NCBI GenBank assembly: GCA_001584585.1
Contig: LSYV01000006.1
Location: 2,421,653-2,485,652 of the forward strand
Direction of reading: 5' to 3'
DNA from: Gonium pectorale
Taxonomy: Eukaryota; Chlorophyta; Chlorophyceae; Chlamydomonadales; Volvocaceae
DNA length: 64,000 nucleotides
In this document: one piece after another, positions 1 to 11,114 of the stretch
Position numbering within the stretch: the stretch's first letter is position 1
How the letters are laid out: every line of letters begins with the position of its first letter
Notes under the pieces: model-generated
What the model saw: only the letters and a program-made list of their open reading frames with translations
Database searches by the model: none
What the model was told of the DNA's origin: nothing
Made by a program: the position numbers and the translations under genes

Positions 1-977
1 TTGAGGATTCATCGCTACATCTGCTACATCGCATGTGCCAACCCGCCTTATCCTGCCAATCCTCCAATCCGATGAGGTGTCAATCCTAGTGCGCACTCTT
101 GCGCTCTCACCGTGTCCATCTCAACCCTGCCTCGAAAGGGCTGGGCTGCTTGATTCCCGACTCAACAACCAGCCTTGGCGCACGCCAAGCGTCACGGTCG
201 CCGCGTCCTCTCCAGCCACAGAAACCCCACTCCAGCATCATGCGCCCCTGCACAGACCCCCCCCGCCCCTCGCCTCTCTCTCTTCACATTGTGCGGCCCT
301 CAAGATACAGCAATGTAACGTGGTGAACGCACACCTCGCTGCCGAAAGTACGGTGGGGCGAGCAAGACCGTGATAACGGCAGCACTCGGTGCAGCCAAAG
401 GGCACCGCGTGGCGCTACACTCGATGTCTTGGACCCAAAATCTCCGCCGACCGAATCAGACAGGGCGCGTGCCCTCAATTCTTTGTGCCCTACTCACCCG
501 CACCCAGTCGCTAAAGCCACTGGGCGCGGGTAAGCGGGGTGCTAAACCCGCTCTGACGGTTCTCTCACTTTCCCCGTCATCAGAACCGCGCAATCTGCCG
601 CAGCCCAGCACCCGATCAGCGATCACCCCCCAAGGGTTGAAGAGTCCTAGGCGCGGAAACCCACCACCGTGCAATAGTATGAAGCGTCAGTGCGCCCGGT
701 GCGCTCCTCGCGGCTCACAGCGCTCCCAGTTCACGGTGTCTGTGACACGGATGCGCCGCAGCACACTCCTCGGACAAAATTCACACGACTCCCATGCTTT
801 TCACGCGTTTTTTCGTACGATGCATAGCCCAGGCTCCGCCACGTGAGAGCTCACCTCTCACCGAACCGCTCAACCGTGCAAGCCACAGTATATGGATTGC
901 AATAGTGCAGTTCCGTTGCAACGCTGGCGCCTGTTACACACAAAATCAAGCCATCCGCGCGCAGGCTCCCTGGGCGT
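1..977. other. Intergenic, no gene seen
   Basis: No ORF here has the coherent GC3-rich composition or domain content of the genes nearby. The longest open frames lack recognisable motifs and overlap each other. It lies downstream of the minus-strand membrane-protein gene, so its 3' UTR probably extends into this stretch. Confidence 0.5.
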
Positions 978-2159
978 TCATTCCGTCGCGCTCGCCTCGG
1001 TCGACCGCAGCGCTGGCACATACTTGAAGGCGCCCGCCACTCCGTACAGCGCCGCCAGGACGCCGTACGCAACCGCCAGGGCAATGGTGGATGCCGCCGC
1101 CCCCACCGGGAGGCCTGCACCTGCGCCGCCACCCACTAGTGCGGCTGCCATGGCCGGCAGGCCCGCCGCAGCCTGCGTGAGGAGGTGCAGGGCGAGGATG
1201 GCCCACGTGTAGTCGCGGGCCGCCAGGCGGGCGCCCTGGGCCATCACGGAGTGCCGCTCGCCCTCTCCCGCCTGGAGGTGTCATAGCGGGAGTAGTGGGT
1301 TTGGAATAGCGGTGGGACGTGCGGGAGGTGCAGCAGCAGGGCATAAACTCAAGAGAGGGGATGGGACAGGTACGGGGACCGACAAGCGGCCGGCGACACA
1401 GTGGGTGGGTGTGGGAGAGGCGGGAGGAGCAAGGTGAAGCGAGGAAAGAGGGGGAGGGTGCAGGCGAGACGCGCTAAGCGGGGCGCCACCAAGCCCGATA
1501 CTACACCACCGCGTCCGCCGCCAGCCGTTTCGCGGTCCCCCCGCCCACCGCACCTCAATCTCAAACCGCACGCGGCCCCTCAGCCGGCGGCCCTGCTGGC
1601 TGGCTGCGAGGATGGCCAAGCACACGTACCCCGCGCCGTACAACGGCACCAGAGCGCCCTCGCCGTGCCGAGGGTAAGACAAGCACAGGCACGCCGCTGT
1701 TGTCAGCTGAGCCGCAGCGGCCAGCGCGCAGCCGTGCAGCATCTTGTCTTGGGCGGGGCGCAACGCAGCCGCGAACCGCGCCACGCCGCTGTGCGCCGCT
1801 TGGTGCAGCGAGCTCGCGAAGTAGAGCAGGAACAGTGCCGCAGCGCCCAGCGCCGTGATGGAGTTTGCAGCGATGCAGATAGGCTCACTGACGCCCTGGA
1901 CCGCCAGGGTAAGGAGCGAGATAGACCCTGGCACGAGGCTCAGGGGCATTACCCAACTGACGCGTGCTCGGCCGGGCTCCTCCCGTGCCAGCGCCGAGCA
2001 CCTAGAGAGCTTAGGACAAGACCCGAGGCCGTCGCCGGAGCGACCGTTTAGTCGGAAATCCTTCACCGCCACAGAACGGCTCGAGGTCGCTGCGCGAGGT
2101 CTCCACCCTGACAAGCATGTTCCATTTACAATAGAGGACTTAAAGGACCCGCTATCCAT
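978..2159 (-). CDS. Predicted polytopic membrane protein, unknown function
   Basis: Two-exon model on the minus strand: 2159-1554 and 1271-978, stop at 978-980, 299 codons before the stop. The donor after the Glu-Ile-Glu codons is GTGCGG, and the acceptor is CCTCCAG. Both junctions are phase 0, so the frame continues cleanly. From about residue 70 the protein is strongly hydrophobic, with about six candidate membrane segments: one around ICIAANSITALGAAALFLL, one around MLHGCALAAAAQLTTAACL, one around LVPLYGAGYVCLAILAAS, then after the intron YTWAILALHLL..., AAALVGG... and TIALAVAYGVLAALYG. The N-terminal 70 residues are basic and Ser-rich. The Met at about residue 70 (near 1950) is an alternative start that would give a more compact membrane protein. 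I do not recognise the family. It is divergently arranged relative to the alcohol dehydrogenase gene to its right. Confidence 0.5.
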
Positions 2160-3167
2160 GTGCGCTCAAACCGCGATCGACGCCTAGACCTTGACCGTCG
2201 CGACAGTAGCCATGTGGTCGGATGGATGCGTCTACTAAAGCCCTAATCAAAGTAGGTGCTTTACCCAAAGCGAACGATGTGCAGTAGTGAGGCGTGATGT
2301 GGATCCGGATCAGCTCGATGACCCACAGGTCAGTGACCGCCCAAGGGGCCGGCAGGGCTGCGTGCGCCTGGCTGCACCTCGAACCCTCCGATGCCGTCAC
2401 TCGCTCCGGTGTACAAGGCTGAAATGCCCGACGCCTGGCTCTGGAAGCCGCAACGTAACCTCGCCCCCAAGGCTGCTGCTGACCTCATTCCTGGTGTCGT
2501 AAGCTGGTTCGTAGATGAGCAACCCTATTCACCTCAGTCCCTCACAGACCCTACTGCTAACATCCTATTCCCGAACTTCTCACAAAGGAATTCCGATATC
2601 TGCGGGCCTATCCAAAGCTTGCGACGCGCCGGAAAGCTGGCAGACGTTTGAGCGCGGAAAGACATGGTTTGCCTCAGTGCTCCCCCGAGTAGTCACAGTG
2701 CGGCCGGGGCCGGAAGGCGCATCGCGCCGGCGCACGCCTCCTTTGCTCCCATCCGCGCCTGGCGCTGCGCGGCCGGCTGCCGCTGCCGCCGGTGCGCTAC
2801 GACGCCAGTGGCTTTCTTCCGCGAGGACAAGTCGCCTCCCGACCTGGCGGCGGGGGTGCGCAGGCAGCCGGAGACGTTCCACGGCAGTCAGGCGCAGCTG
2901 CTGGCACGGCGCGGATGGGCCGTTGCGGACAAGAAGGTGCGCGCGTTCGTCCGGCCCCGGACGGGGGCGAAGCATGGGACACATTTGCGGATGACTGTAC
3001 GAGCAGTCGTGACGATATGAGTCCACCGTACTGGCCCGATGCGACGGCCCTCAGTAGGTGACAGGGCACAGTTGGCAGCTTCCGCAGTACGACAGTTACC
3101 ATGGCAGGCAGTTTGGCACTCGGGTCCTCTGGCCCGCTGCAGAACCTGGTCCTCCTCGTGTCCCCAG
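2160..3167. other. Intergenic / probable 5' exon region of the alcohol dehydrogenase
   Basis: The alcohol dehydrogenase at 3168 lacks roughly 15-20 N-terminal residues compared with its family, so its first exon should lie here. Candidate Met codons occur at 2391, 2424 and 3101. None could be joined to 3168 with a convincing donor in the correct phase. No other gene is recognised. Confidence 0.4.
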
Positions 3168-6100
3168 GCCCGGCTGGCCCCCTGGACCCACACGCCCGGC
3201 GAGCTGGGCCCCAAGGAGGTTGACATCCGGGTCACCCACAACGGCCTCTGCCACACCGACATGCACATGCGGGTACGCGCCCGGCGACGCCTGCCTTACG
3301 GCCGCCTTCCATAGATCCGTACTGTCCCTCCGTATATGTCCTCCAGCGGCAGGCAGTCGATGCCAGCCACGGGCAGTCCGTTCCAACCGCCATGCAGTCG
3401 ACCCACTAGACGCACTCGACAGTCCCGCCGTGTGGCGCCCGTGCCCTACCTCCCTCCCCCCTCCCCCACCCCTCGATCCGCGGCCCGCAGGACGATGACT
3501 GGGGCGTGTCCAAGTTCCCCTTCATCCCCGGCCACGAGGTGGGGCGCCACATCGAAATGGGAGTCTGGGGGAGCGGCAGAGGGGGGGCTGGGAGTAGGTA
3601 GTGGGTGTGCCCCGAGCTTGCTTCCCTAGCACGAGTGTTGAAATTTATCGACGCATACGACGAGCGTAAGCGCGAAAGTGATGGTGTTATCGTAGGACCC
3701 AGCTCCAGAGGGACTCGAAGGGGTGATTCCCTGCATGTTAGTTCGGCGGCGACCACCACCGTAGCCTAGTACGAGTGTGCACGGGGGCTATAGAGTACAG
3801 AGTATACTCCTCACAGAACCGAATGATGGCACATGGCCGGTTGGGTGTTGTACCGGGCGCGTTACAGTGCATAACCACGCTCTCAGTAGATCTCTCTTCA
3901 CCCCCTGCACCCCCTCGCTTACGGCCCCAACCCGCTACACCGCCGGCACTCCCCCCTTTCCTCTCGCCTGCCCGCACCGCCCCAGGTCGTTGGCGAGGTG
4001 GTTGCGGTGGGCTCGGCGGTGACCCAGATGGTCCCCGGCCAGCGCGTCGGGGTGGGCTGGATCGCGGACTCGTGCCGCCGCTGCCTGGCCTGCCTGCGCG
4101 GGGATGAGAACGTGTGCGAGCAGGGCTACACGGGCCTCATCGTGGGAGGTGGGGCCGGGGGGGCGGGGGCCCGGGAACTGGGCCCGGAGGTGAGGAGCGG
4201 GGTGTTAATTACGGGTATGTGCCGACGGGAGTTTACAAAGCGCAGGCAAGTAGACGCACCGGTTTTGAACGGGCGATGGTGCCCTGTCCCCTCCTTGGTT
4301 GCTCGCTGGGCTCGCCCTCAGGCCTGAACTTGAATAAACTGACCAGGAGTGCCAACTGCAGTCCACCGCCTCGCCTGGCATACCGTAGCTGAGAGCCGAG
4401 CTTGCGGATTCCCACGAGGGATTAAGCAACCCTTGGGCCTCGCCCCCGCCCACCGCGCCCCGCCCCCCGCCCCGCAGGCCGCCACGGCGGCTTCCAAGAG
4501 GTCTGCCGCGCGCCCGCCGACTTTGTATACACCATCCCCGACGGCCTGGACTCAGCCTCTGCCGCGCCGCTGCTGTGTGCCGGCGTCACCGTCTACTCGC
4601 CACTCAGGTACGGCGCCATCTGCACATAGCACAAGCGCACGCGTGTGTTGTGCGGCAGCTGCTTGCCTGCGTGCGAGCTACCGGTACTGCGCTTACTGTC
4701 CCGTCCAGGACCGGGAGTTGCGTGCGTCTGCTCGTTTGCCTCGCTCGCTTGCCTTTTTCTGTACCGCCCGCCCGCCCTGATGGAAACATCGTGCCTTCGG
4801 GTGCGTATATCCGTATCGGGTGCGTATATCCGTAGAGGTGTGGTGAGGCTCCCCAATTGCAGTGTTTCCTCCTCTTCCCCACTGTGGCTCCTTTGTGACC
4901 GCCTGCGTATTACACTTCCCCGCTTGGCACCTGCACACACCTACCAGTAACTTGCTCGCTGGGGTCCCCCGCCCCCGGCCCCGGCCTTGCCCCCGCCCCG
5001 ACCCCCACCCCATACACACACGCGTCCAGGCGCCACCTGACGCGCCCCGGCATGCGAGTGGGCGTGCTGGGCGTGGGCGGCCTGGGCCACCTGGCGCTGC
5101 AGTTCGCCGCCAAGATGGGCGGGGACGTGACGGCGCTGGATATTTCGCCCGACAAGGTGGGGCCGGAGGAAGCGCAGGCGGGAGGGGGGAGAGCGAGAGG
5201 GGAGAAGGAGGGGAGGGCGTTGAAGGCATTTGGGTGCGCAGGCGCCTGACTCCATTGTACCTGATGAGGGTTTGAAGAAGCCTATCTGTCACACCAGGCG
5301 CACCTGGGACGCTCGGGTCGCCGCGTGTCCCTCGGCCCTCCCGCGTCGGGCCCCTGGCCCTCGCGCTGCCTACGCCTGCTGATGCCCCTCAGCTTGACTG
5401 CACATCTCCTCGTGCTGCCTTACATACTCCTGATCCCCTCCATCTGCCGAATGCCTGCCCGGCAGGAGGCCGAGGCCAAGCAGCTGGGCGCGCATTCGTT
5501 CCGCACGTGGGGCAGTGCCACCGGGGAGGAGGGCTTGCAGGTGGGGGGGGGGGCACATGGGCATCCGGGCGGGGGCGGGGCGCGGAGAAGGCATCGGCTG
5601 TTTCCGAGTGCACATACAAAACGCCTGTGTGTCCCGTAGGTTCCATGTTGCATACGCAGTAGGACAGTGCACGATTCGGTACGGCGCATGCACGACCACC
5701 GCCGTACGTACCGCACACCATGCCGCCAACAAGGGGGGCCCTCTGGCGGTCGCTCCTGCGCGGTATCCTCACCGCGCCCCGCCTCCCTCCTCCGCCGGCC
5801 CCCTCCCTTCCCTGCCCCGCCGCCCACCGCCATAGGGCCACTTTGACCTGATCCTCAACTGTGCCTCCGCCAACGTCCCCGCGGCCCAGCTGCTCGGCCT
5901 GCTCAAGAACGACGGCACCCTGGTGCAGGTGGGTGGGCAGGTGCGGTGGGCACATGGGTGGGAGGAGCCCTCGGGTGGGTGACGGCGAGGAGGGGGCCCA
6001 CCTGCGCGGGTCACCGTCGCTGGTGACGCTTAATGTGTAATCAACACGCTGGTTCCCTTGCGCTTGCGCAGCAATGCCACTCGGCACCTTATCTTGCCCC

Positions 6101-6831
6101 TTCGCCTTCGGGTGGTGTTTCGGGTGGACGGGTTGGGATTGATTCGCAGACCCTTTTCATACGTCGTTCGCTCCGTTTTACCCTTCGTGCCCCTGGTGAT
6201 GCGAACAATCAGTGGCCAATGTGCTCTCGGGTAACGATTCCCCCTCCCGGTTCTCCCTCCCCGGCCCGGCAGGTGGGCATCCCCGGCGGCCACGCCCAGA
6301 TGACCGTGCCGCTGCAGGACCTGGTGTTCGGCCAGAAGAAGGTGGCCGGCTCCATTGTGGGCGGGCGGGCCGACATGCAGGAGATGCTGGACTTTGCGGG
6401 GGTGCAGGGCGTGAAGCCCATGCTGGAGATCATGCCGCTGTCGCAGGTGCGGGCGGATGCGGGTGGATGCCATTGGGTATGCAAGAGGAATGGGTGAGGG
6501 CGTGGGCGGGAGCTGGTGGGCAGGGTCAAATAGTGGCGCTGGATGCAGGGCTGCCTGTCCCTCCCATTGTCTGCGCCCTTTCTCGCCTCTCCGCCTGTAA
6601 CCTTTCCACAGAAATAAAAGTGAGGGTTGGCCTGGTTGCGGGGCGCAAGGGGGCGCAGGGGGCACAAACTGGCTTTGTCCTTGGATTCTTGCAGCACTAC
6701 CATCCGTCGGTGTTAGCGTGTTACCAACCCGCGCGACTCCTTGCATCCTCGTCCAGGTCAACGAGGCGATGCAGCGGGTTGCGGAGGGCAAGGCGCGCTA
6801 CCGCATCGTGCTGACGTCAGACTGGCAGTAA
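3168..6831 (+). CDS. Zinc-dependent medium-chain alcohol dehydrogenase (CAD-like), 5' end missing
   Basis: Nine exons: 3168-3272, 3491-3538, 3986-4148, 4478-4607, 5030-5156, 5466-5540, 5836-5928, 6273-6446, 6757-6831 (TAA). All phases match and give 329 residues; family members have about 350, so a short N-terminal exon is missing. Visible motifs: GLCHTDMH (catalytic zinc Cys), PGHE (GHE zinc motif), a four-Cys structural-zinc loop in [15 protein letters not shown], Rossmann glycine motif [11 protein letters not shown], and the C-terminal dimer/NADP-domain segment. This is the pattern of cinnamyl/aromatic-alcohol dehydrogenases and bacterial YahK-like aldehyde reductases, normally NADP(H)-dependent and cytosolic. 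In an alga without lignin a broad aldehyde reductase role is more likely than monolignol synthesis (inference). Several introns begin with G-rich runs, and two introns carry dispersed repeats (3650-3766 and 4698-4843). Confidence 0.85.
3650..3766 (+). repeat. Dispersed repeat B, copy 1 (inside alcohol dehydrogenase intron)
   Basis: About 117 bases that match 44158-44277 in the same orientation with only scattered differences. The shared blocks include GCGCGAAAGTGATG, GTAGGACCCAGCTCCAGAG and GTTCGGCGGCGACCACCACC. It lies wholly in the intron between 3538 and 3986. No terminal inverted repeats were recognised. It is probably a fragment of a dispersed mobile or satellite-like element. Confidence 0.8.
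4698..4843 (+). repeat. Dispersed repeat A, copy 1 (inside alcohol dehydrogenase intron)
   Basis: This stretch matches the reverse complement of 11931-12062 along its length, and its right half matches 54011-54072. Shared blocks include CTGCTCGTTTGC, TGTACCGCCCGCCCGC, CCTTCGGGTG and CGTAGAGG. Within this copy a 19-base unit is perfectly duplicated in tandem (4797-4815 and 4816-4834). It lies entirely in the intron 4608-5029. Confidence 0.8.
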
Positions 6832-7614
6832 GAGACGGGCTGACAGCAGACGCCAATGTGTACAAAATGGAGCGCAGGGGAGCGCATGCGGAGCCCGTGG
6901 GGCGGAGGAGTCTTCAGTGCTGCGGGCCTTGCAGGACCCTGCCTGTCTTGAGGAGTACACCTCGCATAGTGCTTGCCCTTTGGGTGCGTACCGAAAGGGA
7001 TGTTGCTGGTGTGCTGAAAATGATCGACAGTTGTAAAATGCGGCGCCCTGCTGGAATCATCGCACCCCCGGATGTGTATGACCGTCGAGGCTGCCTTTCT
7101 CTCCCTGTTTCCGTTTCCTTCCTCGACATCTCCTGTGCCTACCGACCCGGGGGACCGGAAGGCTGAGAGAAGCGTTAGAATGATGCCAATAATTGCAATC
7201 ATTCCGCCGTTACGACGGACTATTATCATGCATAAGAGTAGCGGGCGTTGTGGGGGGTTGCAAAAGTGCCTGTCTGACTCCGACTTGAACGCGGCACGAA
7301 AGAGAACGTATCCTATACTCTGCATGTAAGACTTATTCGCGCGGGTGTCCGCTGCATGCGACTGTGGTGTGGCTGCATGAGCTGTTTTGCGGTAACCCTA
7401 CAGTAATGCACAACTGGATGCATTAGTTCATGAACTGTATCTAAATCTACGATATACACAGTTAGTTTACCTTTGCACACATTGAATGACAGACAGACCA
7501 CTTTGAAATGCGGAAGTGTCGTTTCATTGCACCCGTATTGGGGTGTCAAGTCCAAGGAGTACTTCAGCTTTGACAGCTGTAGGAGCTGGGAGGCGGGGTA
7601 GCGGCGGTTCCGAG
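6832..7614. other. Intergenic between alcohol dehydrogenase and GT61 genes
   Basis: Probably the 3' UTR of the upstream gene followed by the promoter/5' UTR of the GT61 gene. Apart from the TGTAA at 7032 no motif is convincing. The composition becomes more AT-rich toward 7200-7500, as expected upstream of an algal gene. Confidence 0.5.
7032..7036 (+). promoter_or_regulatory. Likely TGTAA polyadenylation signal of the alcohol dehydrogenase
   Basis: TGTAA is the usual polyadenylation signal in chlamydomonadalean algae. This copy lies 201 bases after the TAA at 6829-6831, a normal 3' UTR distance. Confidence 0.5.
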
Positions 7615-10600
7615 ATGAGCACGGCACGGCACGCTGCCGTCGCTGTGTTTTTGGGGCATCTGCTCCTCCACCACGCAATCCGGGCAATGGAGGTGCCCCA
7701 GCAGCCGGGAGAGATTGTCGAGGGCGAGGCTCTGCCGGACGAAGAACCCGAGCCATTTGCCGATGGCTCCTTCTTCAAGTTCCGGGGCAATGAGTGGCAC
7801 CCACAGTCCTTTGGCACCACACAGTGCAGCGCAGCCACGCCACAGATCAACGCAGACGGTAACATCTTCTCCTGTCCGGTCCTGAACAATGTGTGCGTGG
7901 ACCAGGGCGTTATCATTTACCAAGACCAGCGCTACCATCCTTGGACCAGCGAGGTCCGTTTGCCACCCTTCAACATTACTGACATTTTGTGGAACACGCC
8001 GTCGGTGCTTGGTATTGGCGACAAATGGAAGTCCGGCAAGAATCGCTACCACAATCTTCACTTCCGGCCATGGCATCACATGGAAGAGTCGGATGACGTA
8101 CGGCAGCCCGTGTTCAGCAACTGCACCACGCCGCTGCTCTTCTTCCACCACTTCCCATTCAATGTGGCAGAGGTGTATCGCTTCGCTGTCAATAACATCT
8201 ACTTCATGCAGCAGCGCCTTCGGTTCTTTGACGAGTAAGTTCTGCCAGGCGCTCGGCTAGAGGGCCCGGCGGTGCGAACCCCGAGGACGCCTAGCAGGCG
8301 GATGCTTGGTCACTTCCCTGGTAAACTTTCCTTCTCTTGATGTACCCACCCAGCTTCGCCCCTCATAACTGTCGGGTACCTTGCAGCGCGCCCGTCAGCA
8401 ACATCAATCCGTATCGCTGCCCGCGCTCCCCCCCAATCCTCCGGGCTCTCCTCCCCTTCCCCGCCCCTCCCTCTCATTTGGCCCCAGGAACATCACCCTG
8501 GTCCCCGGCACCCCCTACATGAGCCGCGTGCCGCCCTACACGCAGTTCTGGCTGCAGCCCTTCAGCCGCTACGCCGTCACCAGCCTGGGCTCCCTGTCGC
8601 AGCGCCGCCCGCCCGGCAGCCCCAGCGCGTCCACGGGCGAGGGCACCGCGGTGCGCTGCTTCTCACGGTTCATAGTATGCAAGATCACGCTGCGCAAGCC
8701 CACGGGCGCCTTCTACGAAGCGGGACAGTTCGTGGCAGATTACTACATGGTGCGCGGGCGCGGGGTGCGGGCGCGCGGCACGCGTGGCTGTCGGTGGCTG
8801 GCGGTGCGGCCGAAAGCCCGGCCAGTCCAGCGCGCGGTGTTCCTTCACGTGCGCTCGAAACATGCATCAAGCATAAAGCATAATTACCCCATGCAACGAT
8901 CGGTTCACATTCTCGTCACGTGTTCCCGGTCGCGGCCCTGCAGAAGAAGGCGGAGCCGCTGGAGGCTAACTATACGGGGCGCCTGTCTGCGGCCATGCCC
9001 CGCGAGGCGCTGTTTGACGCGGGCGTGCTTAAGGTCGTGTTCGCCGTACGTTCTAAGAGTCACAAGGACATTGGCCGCGTGCTGCTGAATGAGGACGAGC
9101 TCATAGACCTCTGCAACCGCCAGGAGCTAAAACTGCCGGCTGATGCCAACTTCACCATTTTCCGCTCCATCCACTGCATTCGGCACGTGTTCGGAGTAGA
9201 CAACCTGTACGACATGTGGCTAGTACGACACATGGACGTGCTGGTTGGCGTGCACGGCTCGGCGCTGACCAACGCCATGTTTATGCGGCCCGGCTCGGCG
9301 CTGATCGAGCTGCGGCCCTTCGGCTTTAGCGGCCGGGAATCGTGGCCAAACATCTACATGAAGGTGAGCCGCCGGGCACTGGGTGCGGGCTGTGGGGCGC
9401 GGGTGTAAGGCATGGGACATGGCTCAGCATCCGCTCTGCACGCATGTAACCAACCCGCGAAACAGGACTCACAACAACAATGAGCACCTGCGCCCGTGGG
9501 ACGCCCGGCTCGATGTGGCGACCGGTGAGTCCTGCCCGAACAGCGTGCCGATGTGTGTACCCCCTTCCGGCCGCATCCCGCACCATCCGCAGTCCCAGAC
9601 GCGCAAGATGGAGGTGTTTTGGTTCGGCATCGACGTCATGTCCGCCAACCTCAGCACCCCGGGCGAGTTTGAGTCCGACATGCAGCCGTTGTACACCCGC
9701 GCGCGCGGCGTGCTGGCACGGGATCGCAACCTGGTTGTGCCCTGGACGGCCCTGGCGCACCAGCTGCTCAACGCCGCGGTCGCGAGCCGCAGCGTGTGGC
9801 GCTACAAGGTGCTGCGCTACAGCCACTCGTACTACGTGACGCACGACCTGCAGGTGGGGTCAGGGGTGGAAAGGTGAACCACCACCTGCAAGCGGAGATG
9901 GCATACGGGGGGGGGCAGGAGATGCGGCATTAGAGTGCCTTGCGGGGAAGATGTTTGTGGCCTGCATAAGATCGGAGACCCTGGGTGCAGGCGGCTTGGA
10001 GTGGCCATGAAGATACTCGCTGTTTGGGGCGGTGTATGGTTCCATGGTCAAGTCGTCAGACTTCCGCTTCTCACAGGCCAACGCCCTCCTCATCTACCCC
10101 ACGTTGTAGGCGGTCGAGACGCCGGATAAGACCAAATTTCACCCCAAGGAGCTGCTTACTTGGTTCACGGACCCAGACGCGGAGCGGGCCCGCGCCGCCG
10201 CCATCCCGCTCACGCCCGAGGGAGAGGCGGCAGCGGCTGCCCGCGAGGCGGCGCAGCTGGAGGAGATCGCCCGCAAGCGGGACGCCGCGGTGCAGCCGAT
10301 GGTGGCGGAGGCCGGCGCGGGCAACGGCGGCGACGAAAGAGGCGGAAAGGCCGCCGCCGCGGCGGCGGCAGAGGGGGGCTCTGGGCCTGGCGCCGGTGAC
10401 GTAGCAGCAGCGGCCACAGGAGGTGTGGTTACGGCTGATGCCAACAAGGCCGTAGCGGGTGCGGGCACAGCTGATGCCAACACAGCCGCAGCGGCGCAGA
10501 CGACAGTGGTGGACGCAGCTGCAGCGGTAGTGGCAACGGTGGTTGACCCTGCGGTACCTGCAGATCAGCAGGACCCGCAAGCCGCTCGACAGCAGCAGGC

Positions 10601-11114
10601 GGCACAGCAGCAGGCGGAGGCGGGACAGGTGCAAGCGGTGGGGCAGGGACCCGGACAAGGACAGACCGCCGCCACGGCTGGACAGCAGGAACCGGCGGCC
10701 CAAGCGGCGGCGGCCACAACAGAAGCCGCGGGCGCGGGGGCCGGGCAGGCTGGCCAAGGGGGGCGGGGGGAGCAGATTGTGGACGCAGCCGTGGGAGAGC
10801 AGGCGGGGGGGCTGGCGCAGGGGCAGGGGCAGCAGGTTGCGGCGCAAGAGCAGTGGCGAGCAGCTGGGCAGGCGCAGGCCGGGGACCAGCCGAAGATAGG
10901 GGAGCAGGTTGTGCCGCTGCCGGTGCACCATGGCGCAGGGTTGGCTGGCGCAGTTGGGACCGGGGCCGGGGCGGCCGTGTGGCGTCACCGCGATCCTGGC
11001 GCACTAGCGCGGATGCGGGGCAAGCAGGGCCGGTTCATGGTGCGGCAGCGCATGCGCATGGGCGGCGTGGCTCAGGGAGGGGTGGGACCGGGAGGGGGCG
11101 GGCAAGGACCGTAG
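7615..11114 (+). CDS. GT61-type (DUF563) glycosyltransferase with long Ala/Gln-rich tail
   Basis: Five exons: 7615-8234, 8488-8749, 8944-9363, 9485-9853, 10110-11114, giving 891 residues. The Met at 7615 is followed by a hydrophobic stretch (AAVAVFLGHLLLHHAI), a signal peptide or Golgi signal-anchor. The core carries the GT61 signature: DVLVGVHGSALTNAMF followed by RPGSALIELRPFGF, the region conserved in plant xylan arabinosyl/xylosyl-transferases and in EOGT. The enzyme likely transfers a pentose or GlcNAc in the secretory pathway; donor and acceptor cannot be told from sequence. From about residue 600 the protein becomes Ala/Gln/Gly-rich and ends in a basic stretch (RMRGKQGRFMVRQRMRM). The junction into exon 4 is the weakest: the stronger-looking acceptor at 9464-9465 is out of phase, so an acceptor at 9483-9484 was used. 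An apparent GT donor near 9525 was ignored because the frame stays open through 9853. Confidence 0.8.

Noticed and set aside
9525..9592. Possible extra intron in GT61 exon 4 (GTGAGT to CAG)
   Set aside because: Removing it breaks the frame, while reading through stays open and leads in frame into the conserved downstream part.
10071..10988. Minus-strand open frame of 305 codons
   Set aside because: Antisense shadow of the Ala/Gln-rich tail of the GT61 gene; Leu/Arg/Cys-rich with no motifs.
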